Shown here: positions 50,364 through 60,286 of the stretch, one piece after another
Position numbering within the stretch: the first letter of the stretch is position 1
Layout of the letters: each line of letters begins with the position of its first letter
From: Promethearchaeota archaeon
Lineage (GTDB): Archaea; Asgardarchaeota; Lokiarchaeia; Sigyniarchaeales; SOKP01
Direction of reading: 5' to 3'
Assembly: GCA_019058365.1 (NCBI GenBank)
Contig: JAHPZE010000002.1
Coordinates: forward strand, 1-64,000
Length of the DNA: 64,000 bases
Notes under the pieces: model-generated
What the model saw: the letters and a program-made list of their open reading frames with translations, nothing else
The model's database searches: none
Told to the model about the DNA's origin: nothing
Made by a program: the position numbers and the translations under genes

Positions 50364-52655
50364 TTACCAGGTAATTATAACATGAGTTCCCTTATTTTTT
50401 TCAATAAAAATCTTTCCATCCATTTGTTTGGTTATAGTGGATATAAGTTTTAACCCCATTGTATCTGAATTGTTATAATCTACATCTTTTGGAAACCCTA
50501 TTCCATTATCATACACATCTAATAATATTCTATTGTATATGGTTTTTTTCAGTGTAACAATAATTTTTCCTTTATCATTTTTAGAAAATGCGTGTTTTAA
50601 TGAGTTAGATACAAGTTCATTTATAATTAAGCCACAAGCAATAGCTTTGTCTAGACTGAAATCAATATCTTCAATATTCAATTGTAGTTTAATATGTTTG
50701 GAATTTGCTAAATAAGCTTTAAATAGATTATTAACAAGGTTTTTTATGTATTTTGAAAGACAAATCTTATTCAAGTTTTCGGAGTTGTATAATGCTTGGT
50801 GTATTAGTGCCATAACTTTAATACGATTTTGGAAATCCTTAAAAATATGGAGAATTCTTTCATCTTTTACATATTGTTCTTGTAGTACTAATAAACTTGA
50901 AATTATTTGTAAATTGTTTTTCACTCTATGATGGATTTCTTTCAGGAGTATTTCTTTTTCTGCTAGGGAAGATTCCAGTAGGGATTCATTCTTTTTCTGC
51001 TCAGATATATCAATTATATTTATATGTATGGCAGAAACTCCTTGAAATTGAATCTTTTGTAAAAATTGTCGAATATATAAATAATTGCCATTTTTATGCT
51101 TCATTCGGATATCGGATTGAAATGAGGATATATCTTCGTTTAAAATTTGATTATATTTTTCAATAGTCGTTTGTAAATCTTCAGGATGAATATGCTGGGT
51201 TATGGTGTTTAGATTCCAAAATAAGAGTTCATTTATTGAAAATCCTAAAATACTAGATATCCCTTTGTTTGCAAAAATTATTCGTCCATCAGCAATGATA
51301 AGTGTACCTAATAAGGATTGCTCTATAAGCATTCGATATTTTTCTTCACTTTCTCTTAATTCTCTTTCAGTAGAATCACGAACAATAACACCTGCAAGAA
51401 CATTGGCTATAGATTGTAAAAAATTGATATCATCTTTTGAAAATATCCGATGTTCTTTTGTATGAGCTCCTAAAATACCAAATGGGGTGTTTGTTCCTTG
51501 AATAATAACACTCATTCCGCTTATAACATCATGATCCGCAAGAAGTTTTGGGGCATAAAATCGAGTTTCCGTCTTTAGGTTTTCTACTATTACTGGAGTA
51601 GTTTTTAGTAATGTAAAACCTGCTTGTGAATTTATATTATTTTCAACAGTTGCATTTCCAACTAATCCTTTATGCCAACCCACTCCTGCCCGTAATTTTA
51701 AAAATTTCTTATCAGGAAGAATTTCAAGTACCTTTGTAAACTCAACATCCAATATTTCTGCAAGTAAAGATGTTGCTTTTTTAAATAAATTATCAATTTT
51801 TTTTTCTGTAATTGTTTCCAAACCAAATTTGGCAATTAAAGCTTGTCTATGGATATGATTTTCAATGAATTGTTGGATTTTTATGCTTTTCGTTAAATCT
51901 TGGGAAACACAGAGAATTCTGACTATTTTATTTTGTTCATCAAAAATCGGTGCTAGATTTGATGAAAGTTGTATATAATTTCCATTCTTTTTTTTAAATT
52001 GATATTCAATATTTTTAACAAATGTGCCTTCCAATACTTTTTTAATTCCGTCGGTAAGAATCATTTTATCATTAGGATGAATTAACTTATAAATGCTTAA
52101 TGAATCAAGGGTTTCTTCTTTATTATATCCTAAAAAATCAGTAAAAGCATTATTAACATCAAGAAAATTTGTGTTTAGATCTAAGGTATAAATCATAAAT
52201 TTAGAAGTTTTAAGCAATGTTTGAAATTTCTCTTCAGGTAAACATTGAGAACAATTAAAATCTTTTTGCTTATTGTAGGAATTTGTATTTTTTATCTCCC
52301 GTTTAATAGTTGGAATTAAGCGATTTAGATTATCTTCATTAATATAATCATTTACTCCAGTTTCTATCAATGAAATCATCGCTTTTTCATCTATTTCTTT
52401 TCCAATAACAATATAGGGAAGTAATATTTTTTTTTCTTTAATGATTCTTAATATTTCTATTCCGTAAAGAGTCCATGCGTCATAGTCGGATAATAAAATA
52501 TCCCACGCTTTTTTAGATAACACTGAATATAAATTGATATGATTTTCGATGAATTCCAATTGCACTTTGAAGTTATATACTTCTAACTTTTGTATTATTG
52601 AAGATGCCACATCTTTAGAATCAGAAATAAATAATATCTCACATTTTTCACTCAA
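50364..52655 (-). CDS. sensor histidine kinase (REC-like, PAS, GAF, PAS, HisKA_2/HATPase)
   Basis: EIHHRVKNNLQIISSLLVLQ, NELVSNSLKHAF, DNGIGFP; PAS/GAF-like middle. Confidence 0.92.
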   Translation of the reverse strand: MSEKCEILFISDSKDVASSIIQKLEVYNFKVQLEFIENHINLYSVLSKKAWDILLSDYDAWTLYGIEILRIIKEKKILLPYIVIGKEIDEKAMISLIETGVNDYINEDNLNRLIPTIKREIKNTNSYNKQKDFNCSQCLPEEKFQTLLKTSKFMIYTLDLNTNFLDVNNAFTDFLGYNKEETLDSLSIYKLIHPNDKMILTDGIKKVLEGTFVKNIEYQFKKKNGNYIQLSSNLAPIFDEQNKIVRILCVSQDLTKSIKIQQFIENHIHRQALIAKFGLETITEKKIDNLFKKATSLLAEILDVEFTKVLEILPDKKFLKLRAGVGWHKGLVGNATVENNINSQAGFTLLKTTPVIVENLKTETRFYAPKLLADHDVISGMSVIIQGTNTPFGILGAHTKEHRIFSKDDINFLQSIANVLAGVIVRDSTERELRESEEKYRMLIEQSLLGTLIIADGRIIFANKGISSILGFSINELLFWNLNTITQHIHPEDLQTTIEKYNQILNEDISSFQSDIRMKHKNGNYLYIRQFLQKIQFQGVSAIHINIIDISEQKKNESLLESSLAEKEILLKEIHHRVKNNLQIISSLLVLQEQYVKDERILHIFKDFQNRIKVMALIHQALYNSENLNKICLSKYIKNLVNNLFKAYLANSKHIKLQLNIEDIDFSLDKAIACGLIINELVSNSLKHAFSKNDKGKIIVTLKKTIYNRILLDVYDNGIGFPKDVDYNNSDTMGLKLISTITKQMDGKIFIEKNKGTHVIITW

Positions 52656-53125
52656 ATTTCATACACTACACTAAATTTTCATTTTTTTATTAACTTTAAT
52701 ACTCTATAGAATTCCTTTATTTATAATATTGGAATTTTCATTAAAAAAATATCTGTTTATATTAGCTTCATCCAAGCTTTCATTCTAATTTTCTTAATAA
52801 TATTAACAATATGCTTTAAAATAAATCTTTTGGATACAAATCGAAGTTGGTTAATACTAGTTATCTAAGATAGATAAAGTAAAAAGGAAGACTTAATTAT
52901 TAATTTAACAAAGGATTTTTATGCTAATATAACTTTCAAGGACATTATTCCATTTTTCAATCGTATTCTATCAAATTTATCAGTTTAAAAAATTTATTAA
53001 TATAGTAAAATTTATAAATGAAAAAATGTAAGCAAAACTCATATAAAGAATTTTGATTTTTCATTCAAAATTTTTTATTTCAAAAAAAATAAAATAATAA
53101 AAATAGGAAAATAGGAGAAAAAAAA

Positions 53126-53611
53126 ATGGTAAAACTAACAAATGAAATGAAGGAAGGTTTACGTGTTCCCGGAAAAGGGGGCAGTTTGATTTATTTAGCA
53201 ACATCATCCATAGATGGAAAACCAAATATAGCCGCAATGCGCTACGTAGATTCATATAAAGATGATAAAATTCTAGTTTCAGATATGTTTTTACTAAAAA
53301 CTAAAGCGAATCTTAAAGAGAATCCTGAATGCATTATAACAATATGCCATCCAATGGATTCTGGAAGAGACTGGGTATTTAAAGGTAAGGCAATTGATAT
53401 TGAATACGGTTTTCCTCCAGATTTCGATTGGTATGGTGCTAAAGCTAAAGATATCTTAGATGGTTGGGGTGATTGGCATCATAAAGAACCTCCAGATGAG
53501 GTTCCTCCAGATGTTGTATATTCAAAACCAGCACAACGTGGTGTTGTTGTACTACATGTAGAGGAAATATATTCTATTGAAAAAGGAAAAGTAGGTGAAA
53601 AAATACAATAG
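53126..53611 (+). CDS. pyridoxamine 5'-phosphate oxidase-fold protein
   Basis: LATSSIDGKPNIAAMRYVDSYKDDKILVSDMFLLKT. Confidence 0.8.
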   Translation: MVKLTNEMKEGLRVPGKGGSLIYLATSSIDGKPNIAAMRYVDSYKDDKILVSDMFLLKTKANLKENPECIITICHPMDSGRDWVFKGKAIDIEYGFPPDFDWYGAKAKDILDGWGDWHHKEPPDEVPPDVVYSKPAQRGVVVLHVEEIYSIEKGKVGEKIQ

Positions 53612-53623
53612 GAGGGAAGAAAA

Positions 53624-54040
53624 ATGGTAGTAAAACTAACTGATAGAATGAAAGCTTGGATTAAAATTGGTTGTCATTTGAATGTGGCAACAAAAAAGGG
53701 GATCCCATTTGTCACGGTTTCAAGAAATGTGAAATCTGTTTCTGATGATGAGGTAGTATTTGCTTTATCTCAGGATGAATATTCTGTTATTAAATCAGCT
53801 TTATCTGAAAATCCCTGGGTCGCATTTGGAGTATCTCGAGCAGGAGGTATTCGTGCTTGTTATCAATTCAAAGGTAAAGGAACAGTTGACAAAAAAGGAG
53901 ATATCTATAATTTAAAAGTAAAAATATCTGAATTGTATTGTACCAAACCAGGATGTTATGCTGGACAAAGACTTGATACTAAACCCGCTAAAGAATGTGA
54001 AGAATGGGAACATGGTCTCTGGACCGATTTACCAAAATAA
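53624..54040 (+). CDS. pyridoxamine 5'-phosphate oxidase-fold protein
   Basis: NVATKKGIPFVTVSRNVKSVSDDEVVFALSQDE. Confidence 0.65.
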   Translation: MVVKLTDRMKAWIKIGCHLNVATKKGIPFVTVSRNVKSVSDDEVVFALSQDEYSVIKSALSENPWVAFGVSRAGGIRACYQFKGKGTVDKKGDIYNLKVKISELYCTKPGCYAGQRLDTKPAKECEEWEHGLWTDLPK

Positions 54041-54137
54041 TAAACTTATTACTTAAATATAATTTTTTTTTGAAAATAAATTAGGATTGAAATTGAAATT
54101 TTATTGGATTATATAATTAAAGGATAATACAAATAAG

Positions 54138-54455
54138 ATGACTGATATTGAAACTGAAGAAGGAAAAGAAATTAAAGAAAAAGTGAAGAAGAAACCAAAA
54201 AAACCTCCAAAACAAATGCCGTGGTTTATGCCCTTTATGTGTGATGGGTGTGGTGATTGCGTTGATGCTTGTCCACAAGGCGGTATTGCATTATTAGGTC
54301 TCAATAGAAAGGTTCCATCTGCTTGGTTAATTGCTCCAGATTATTGTATTGGATGTGCAAAGTGTGCAGAAGCTTGTCAAAGCTCAGCTGTTCAAATGAC
54401 GGCATATGTGGAACGAGCTATTGAAAGATATAAGACAAAAAAACCTTTCCAATAA
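54138..54455 (+). CDS. 2x[4Fe-4S] ferredoxin
   Basis: CDGCGDCVDACPQG and CIGCAKCAEACQS. Confidence 0.9.
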   Translation: MTDIETEEGKEIKEKVKKKPKKPPKQMPWFMPFMCDGCGDCVDACPQGGIALLGLNRKVPSAWLIAPDYCIGCAKCAEACQSSAVQMTAYVERAIERYKTKKPFQ

Positions 54456-54507
54456 AGTTTTGTAAAATAAATAAATTTTGAACTGAAAATAAAAGAGGAA
54501 ATGAAAA

Positions 54508-55572
54508 ATGGTATTTGATTTAAGAAGATGTGATTTTTCAAAATGCAAGGGAGAATGCCTTGCAAGATGTTTATTCGTAGATTACGATGAAAAACAAGCT
54601 AAAGCAGATATGGCCAAATTAATTCATCAGCAACCCGCGGATATACTTGCTAAATGTGTAACATGTTATGCGTGTAATGAATTTTGTCCGCGAGGAGCCA
54701 ATCCATGGGATTTGATTAACCAAATGCAAGAAAAAACAGGACTATACATATATCCGGAAGAGGCTAAAAAAACAGCATTAGGGTGGGCAAAAAAAGAGGA
54801 TAAGATTATTAAAGGAGATCCTGGTAAACCAGCAGTGTCCATAGGAGGTTTTGCTGATGCTCTTCCATATGATAAAGTATTTAAAGGCAAATTATTTGAG
54901 GGTTTATCTTTAATAATGGGAGGATCATACGCGTGTAGAGCACCCGAAACTCATATGTGTGATGCGAATTCTTGTTTAGATAATCTACCTTCAATGATTA
55001 AAAATCTTACAGACACAGGTTATAAAGAGATAATTTTCTACCATGATGCTTGCTATGGGTTTGTAACCTCAGAAGCATTAGCAATGATGATTGAAGTTCC
55101 TTTTAAACCTATACACATTATGGAATATATTAGAAATTGGCTCCGTGATCACAAGGATCTTATTACACCATTGAATATGAAAATTGCTTATCAACGACCA
55201 TGTACATCACGATATAACCCCCATGGAGAACTTAAAGAAAATTTTTATGATTGGGTAGAACAAACTTTTGAATTACTGGGTTGCGAGCTTTTAGACCGAA
55301 AATATCAAAAGGAGAACTCTATGTGTTGTAGTTCTGGTATTTTTCCAACCCAGAAAAATCGAGCTATGGGTTACGTTAAAAAAAACCTTCAGGATGCTAA
55401 GGATGCTGGAGCTGAAGCTTACATTACATTTTGTCCAATTTGTACTGCAGTAATGCGGCAAACAGCTAAAAGTATGGAAATGGAACCATATTATATTATT
55501 ATGCTAGTGCAAAAAGCTCTTGGAGAAGATTTACCTATAGGTGGCGCTGGAATAGGTGTACCTGTTCATTAA
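54508..55572 (+). CDS. Fe-S oxidoreductase, HdrB-like CCG domain
   Basis: CVTCYACNEFCPRGA and MCCSSGIFP...FCPIC cysteines. Confidence 0.8.
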   Translation: MVFDLRRCDFSKCKGECLARCLFVDYDEKQAKADMAKLIHQQPADILAKCVTCYACNEFCPRGANPWDLINQMQEKTGLYIYPEEAKKTALGWAKKEDKIIKGDPGKPAVSIGGFADALPYDKVFKGKLFEGLSLIMGGSYACRAPETHMCDANSCLDNLPSMIKNLTDTGYKEIIFYHDACYGFVTSEALAMMIEVPFKPIHIMEYIRNWLRDHKDLITPLNMKIAYQRPCTSRYNPHGELKENFYDWVEQTFELLGCELLDRKYQKENSMCCSSGIFPTQKNRAMGYVKKNLQDAKDAGAEAYITFCPICTAVMRQTAKSMEMEPYYIIMLVQKALGEDLPIGGAGIGVPVH

Positions 55573-55611
55573 TATTTTTCTAAATTTTTTTTTTTTTAAA
55601 AACATAGGTGA

Positions 55612-56367
55612 ATGATGTTGAGAGTTTTGATTAGTGTTCGTTCATTAGAAGAAGTATTACCTGCAACAAGGGGTGGTGCAGATATTATTGATCTTAAAAA
55701 TCCTAATGAAGGTTCATTAGGAGCTGCTTTTCCCTGGATTATAGATGAATTAAGAAATTTTGATACGAATATGAGATTAAGTGTAGCAATAGGAGATATG
55801 CCAAATTTGCCAGGAACAGCGTCTCTCTCAGCATTAGGAGCTGCTTATTCTGGAGCTAATATAATAAAAGTTGGACTTCTTGGCCCTAAAACTGTAGAGG
55901 AGGGAATATTTTTATTAAAAAAAGTCGTACAAGCAGTAAAAGATTATGATCAAAACATTTTAGTTGTGGGAGCAGGTTATGCAGATTTTAAAACTTTTAA
56001 TGGAATTGATTCATTGAAAATTCCTGAAATATGTAGGTCAGCTGGAGCAGATGTAGCAATGTTAGATACTTTCTCAAAGGATGGGAAGAAATTGTTTGAT
56101 TTCTTAGATTTAAAAAAGTTAAAACTGTTTGTGGATAAAGCTCATAAACTTAATTTATTTGCAGCTCTAGCGGGATCACTCGAATCAAAAGATATTAAAA
56201 CTATCAATAGTCTAGGAACAGATATTATTGGATTCAGAGGTGCTGCTTGCAGTGGATCCGATAGGAAAAATGGAGTTGTAGAAATTAATAGGGTAAGGAA
56301 AATTGTAGAAATCTCACAAAATCTAAATAATAATGGTAGAATTTTAAGCTCTACAACAATAATATAA
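55612..56367 (+). CDS. mfnB: (5-formylfuran-3-yl)methyl phosphate synthase
   Basis: LISVRSLEEVLPATRGGADIIDLKNPNEGSLGA...FRGAACSGSDR. Confidence 0.92.
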   Translation: MMLRVLISVRSLEEVLPATRGGADIIDLKNPNEGSLGAAFPWIIDELRNFDTNMRLSVAIGDMPNLPGTASLSALGAAYSGANIIKVGLLGPKTVEEGIFLLKKVVQAVKDYDQNILVVGAGYADFKTFNGIDSLKIPEICRSAGADVAMLDTFSKDGKKLFDFLDLKKLKLFVDKAHKLNLFAALAGSLESKDIKTINSLGTDIIGFRGAACSGSDRKNGVVEINRVRKIVEISQNLNNNGRILSSTTII

Positions 56368-56414
56368 TTTTTTTTTAAAGAAAATATATTTTATTACAAA
56401 AATTTAATTCAAAA

Positions 56415-56693
56415 TTGATAAAAGTTAGGTTAAAAATTATGAATAATATTAAAATTAAGCATTTTCCTGAAAAATGTTATGCTTGTAAAACTTGTGAATT
56501 AATATGTTCTTATCATCATACGAAAACTTTTCAACCATCAATTTCAAGTATTTCTGTTGAGAGAGACCATATTAACGGGATTTGGCACTGGACTTTGAAA
56601 GATACATGTGATAAATGCCAAGATGAAGAACAGCCTTTATGTGTAAAATTTTGTTTCTATGACGCAATTACTATTGAGGAGGGTGTAGATTAA
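56415..56693 (+). CDS. ferredoxin-type AOR accessory protein
   Basis: CYACKTCELICSYHHTKTF; directly upstream of the AOR gene. Confidence 0.85.
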   Translation: MIKVRLKIMNNIKIKHFPEKCYACKTCELICSYHHTKTFQPSISSISVERDHINGIWHWTLKDTCDKCQDEEQPLCVKFCFYDAITIEEGVD

Positions 56694-56694
56694 G

Positions 56695-58614
56695 GTGAGT
56701 AGATATAATATTAAGGGTGGTATCACTGGAAAAATACTTAGAGTGAATTTAAGTGACGAGAATGTAAGAGTAGAAGATAATAAATACGCAGAGAGATGGA
56801 TTGGAGGGAGAGCTCTAAGTAGTTGGATTCTCCTAAATGAATTAGAACCTAATACAAAATGGTCTGATCCAGAAAATTATCTTATCCTTGGTGCAGGTGC
56901 CCTAGTAGGAACGATTGCACCCGCAGCATGTCGAATGAATATTGATACTTTAAATGTCTTCAATAATGGTAAAGGATCATCTAATTTTGGGGGTCATTTC
57001 AGCCCTGAAATGAAATTTGCTGGTTTTGATCAGATTGTTATCAGTGGAAAAGCTGATAAACCAATATACCTCTTTGTAAACGATGGAAAAGCAGAAATAC
57101 GTGATGCTAATCATTTATGGGGTAAAACTACATATGAGACAGAAAAAACACTTAAAAATGAGCTAAATGACAATAAAATTGAAGTTGGGTCAATAGGACC
57201 AGCTGGAGAAAATTTAGTTCATGGTTCTTCTATCATAGTAGATTGTGGCCGAACAGCTGGAGGGTCTGGTGTTGGTTGTATAATGGGTGATAAAAAAATA
57301 AAATCAATTGTAATCCGCGGCAATAAGGAAGTTAGGGTTGCTTACCCCGAGAAATTTGTTGAAAGAGTATATGAAGCATTTCAAAAAATTATGAAACGCC
57401 CTACAGCTAAATTATTTAGAAAAAAAACACTTGGAGGACTAGTATATAACGATTCTGAACAATTCGATGAACTCTGGGAGATGATGCATACTGTAAGAAA
57501 TGCTCAAGATGTACATTGGTCCCGTGAAAAAAGAACAAAAATGATGGGAAAGAATGGCGTTGGTAAGTTTTTCAAGAAAATTCAGGCGTGCTATATCTGT
57601 CCAGTGGGGTGCCAGCCATATTCAGAAATTGAGGAAGGTAAATTCAAAGGTGCTAAGGGTTTAGGATATTGGATAAACTCTGTAATGTGGTCAGGTAAAA
57701 TGGATATTACTGATCCAGATGCATCATTAAAATATCATCTTCGTGCCAATCAGTTAGGTTTGGATGGAGATAACTCTTCCGTCGTGATGGCATGGGCATT
57801 TGAGGCATATGAGAAAGGATTATTAACGAAGGACGATACTGACGGTCTAGAACTAACATGGGGAAATGTAGATGCTATGATGGAATTACAAGAAAAAATT
57901 GCGTACCGTAAAGGATTTGGAGATTATCTCGCAAATGGCGTTATTGAGGCAGCAAAAAAACTAGGAAAAGGTTCAGAAAAATTTGCTATTCACCAAAAAA
58001 ATCAAGACACTCTTGATCCTTATCGAATTGCAAAAGGTTGGTCTCTAGCATGCGCAACATCACCCGTGGCAGGGCGTCATATGAGAGGTAGTATTAATAT
58101 ACCGATTGCATTTGGTCCTAAAGGAGCTAAATTTAATCCATATTCTTATGAAGACCAGCCTCCAATAGTATTCTGGGAATTGCGTTCAAAAGAAATAGAG
58201 GATATAATTGGAATTTGTGTATATGTTGGTACTTGGTCAGGAGTATATGCACTTGAACCCTCTGATTATGTTAGCTTAACTAATTTAGCACTTGGAACTA
58301 ATTTAAATGAAGAAGAATTTATGTTGCTTGGACAGAAATCATATAACTTAGAAAAAGCTTTTAATACATTACATGTGGGATTTACCCGTAAGGAAGATTT
58401 ACCGCATCGAAGATTTTTTGAAGACCCAATTCAATCTGGACCCCATAAAGGTGAGAAATTAGATATCAATAAGTATAATTCAATGCTGGATAAATTTTAT
58501 GAACTTCATGGTTGGGACAAAAAAACTGGATGGCAAACCCGTGAAACTTTAGAAACTTTAGGATTAAAGGATGTAGCTGAAAAATTAGCTAAAGCAGGAC
58601 GTTTAATTGAATAA
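56695..58614 (+). CDS. aor: tungsten-dependent aldehyde ferredoxin oxidoreductase family
   Basis: GKILRVNLSDENVRVEDNKYAERWIGGRALSSWIL...AYICPVGCQ-like CYICPVGC. Confidence 0.93.
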   Translation: MSRYNIKGGITGKILRVNLSDENVRVEDNKYAERWIGGRALSSWILLNELEPNTKWSDPENYLILGAGALVGTIAPAACRMNIDTLNVFNNGKGSSNFGGHFSPEMKFAGFDQIVISGKADKPIYLFVNDGKAEIRDANHLWGKTTYETEKTLKNELNDNKIEVGSIGPAGENLVHGSSIIVDCGRTAGGSGVGCIMGDKKIKSIVIRGNKEVRVAYPEKFVERVYEAFQKIMKRPTAKLFRKKTLGGLVYNDSEQFDELWEMMHTVRNAQDVHWSREKRTKMMGKNGVGKFFKKIQACYICPVGCQPYSEIEEGKFKGAKGLGYWINSVMWSGKMDITDPDASLKYHLRANQLGLDGDNSSVVMAWAFEAYEKGLLTKDDTDGLELTWGNVDAMMELQEKIAYRKGFGDYLANGVIEAAKKLGKGSEKFAIHQKNQDTLDPYRIAKGWSLACATSPVAGRHMRGSINIPIAFGPKGAKFNPYSYEDQPPIVFWELRSKEIEDIIGICVYVGTWSGVYALEPSDYVSLTNLALGTNLNEEEFMLLGQKSYNLEKAFNTLHVGFTRKEDLPHRRFFEDPIQSGPHKGEKLDINKYNSMLDKFYELHGWDKKTGWQTRETLETLGLKDVAEKLAKAGRLIE

Positions 58615-58726
58615 TAAATATAATAATGAGATTATATATCTACTTCAATTATTCTCTTTATTATAATCGAATAAATCATTACAAATAAAAATTAAAATAA
58701 AAAAAATAATATTTCTCTTAGATGAA

Positions 58727-58926
58727 TTACTCCTTTTTAAATAGATTTCCACATCCCCCACACTTTACATTTTTTGCATAAACCGGAGTACCCTGCTTTA
58801 GCAGTATGCTGAAAGAGCAATACTTATACTGTAGTAAAGTACATTACTTTTATCCGGTTCTTCATGAAGCATGCGTGGATTATCATTTCCACATTTAGGA
58901 CATTTTACTCTTTTATAATCAGCCAT
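58727..58926 (-). CDS. 57-aa zinc-ribbon protein, gene split by one 26-nt BHB intron: complement(join(58727..58799,58826..58926))
   Basis: Spliced MADYKRVKCPKCGNDNPRMLHEEPDKSNVLYYSIKQGTPVYAKNVKCGGCGNLFKKE; 174 nt = 57 aa + stop. Confidence 0.88.
58800..58825 (-). other. mRNA intron, 26 nt BHB-type
   Basis: Central helix CAGT/ACTG; bulges AT^A and CT^A; inner TGCT/AGCA; splices AGT AT|A AAG. Confidence 0.85.
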
Positions 58927-58985
58927 ATTAGCCTAACTCTGTTATTAATTATTTTACATAATTAGTAGATTATAATAATATAAAT

Positions 58986-59516
58986 TTAGGTTTTTAAGTG
59001 GGTTTTTATAACAATCTCTCTTACAATTTGCTGGACTTTTTTCTTAGTTGTATCAATAACTATTTCTGCTGCTTCTTCATATAAGGATAATCGAAAATTT
59101 AGAATTTTCTTTATTTCTCTCTTAAAATTTTCTTTATTTATGAGAGGTCTTATTTCTATTCCATTATTTTTTGATCTTTTATAAATTTCCTCCAAACTAG
59201 CCTTTAAGAGGATAATATGACAATTTTTCTTTAAATTATCTAAATTAATCTTATTCAGAACTACGCCACCCCCACATGAAATTACAACTTTGTCTAATTC
59301 AGAGACTTTTTCATAGACAGAACTTTCATATTCTCTAAATTTGCTTTCTCCCTCTTCATCAAAAATTTGTGGAATAGTTTTTCCAGTTTTTTGAATTATT
59401 AGCTGATCAGTTTCAATAAATAGATAATCATCACCAAGATATTTAGCTAAAGCTCTACCTACAGTTGTTTTTCCAGTAGCCATAAAACCAATAAGAGCAA
59501 TGGAATCTTTAAGCAT
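58986..59516 (-). CDS. aroK: shikimate kinase, bacterial (AroK/AroL) type
   Basis: GFMATGKTTVGRALAK, E-T-D, GGGVVLN, RPL. Confidence 0.9.
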   Translation of the reverse strand: MLKDSIALIGFMATGKTTVGRALAKYLGDDYLFIETDQLIIQKTGKTIPQIFDEEGESKFREYESSVYEKVSELDKVVISCGGGVVLNKINLDNLKKNCHIILLKASLEEIYKRSKNNGIEIRPLINKENFKREIKKILNFRLSLYEEAAEIVIDTTKKKVQQIVREIVIKTHLKT

Positions 59517-59562
59517 TTTGAATTACTTTCAATATCTTATTGAGTAGGTTAAACTTTTCTTT

Positions 59563-60126
59563 TTAGAATGATGAATCTAATGTAAATCCATGTTTTGCTA
59601 AAACACCCTTTTTTAATTCAAGGTAATTACTCGATATATATACCGGAAAGTTAAATTTTTCTGGATCTAGAGTTTCATTTTTTACATAGATAGGATCAGA
59701 ATGTGTCGCAACAACTTTACCAAAATAACAGATATGTGAACCAAGTTCTATTCTTTTAATAACTTTACATTCCATATTCCATGGAAACTCTTTTATCATT
59801 GGAACTTGTATAACAGAAGCATCTTGTTTTGTTAAATTTAATTTTTTCCATTTATTAACTTCTCTTCCAGAACGTGTTCCACAATAATCAGATTCTCTTA
59901 ATTGTTCTATTGTAGGATAATTAATAACAAATTCACCATATTTTTCAATTAAATGAAAAGAATATCGTTTAGGTTGGATAGAAATAGCAATAATAGGAGG
60001 ATCAAAGCAGACTTTCCCTACATATGCTAATGTTATTAAATTAGCGTCTTCGCCTGTTCCTACAGAAATAACTGCCACTGGCATAGGAAAAGTTGAGATT
60101 TTTGGACTTAAATCTACTTTTTTCAT
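59563..60126 (-). CDS. flavin reductase-like (FMN-binding split barrel)
   Basis: VISVGTGEDANLITLAYVGKVCFDPPIIAISIQPKRYS. Confidence 0.85.
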   Translation of the reverse strand: MKKVDLSPKISTFPMPVAVISVGTGEDANLITLAYVGKVCFDPPIIAISIQPKRYSFHLIEKYGEFVINYPTIEQLRESDYCGTRSGREVNKWKKLNLTKQDASVIQVPMIKEFPWNMECKVIKRIELGSHICYFGKVVATHSDPIYVKNETLDPEKFNFPVYISSNYLELKKGVLAKHGFTLDSSF

Positions 60127-60286
60127 TCTAATCTCATTTTATTAGTTTGAATTATTAATTATTTTAATTGTTAACTTTTTAAATAGTTTTAATTTGAATT
60201 ATATCAAATTTTCCTATAAAACTCTTAAATAATAAAAAATTAGTAAATAATCAAAATCCGTTGAAAATTATATAAGGTGAAAGAGA

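Noticed and set aside
50533-51465. Four short plus-strand ORFs opposite the histidine kinase
   Set aside because: Antisense shadows with poor composition; the kinase reading frame is clear.
58800-58825. Selenocysteine read-through or programmed frameshift in the zinc-ribbon gene
   Set aside because: The blocking codon is TAA, not TGA, and a simple +1/-1 shift leaves 8-9 unexpected residues; the BHB excision explains it better.
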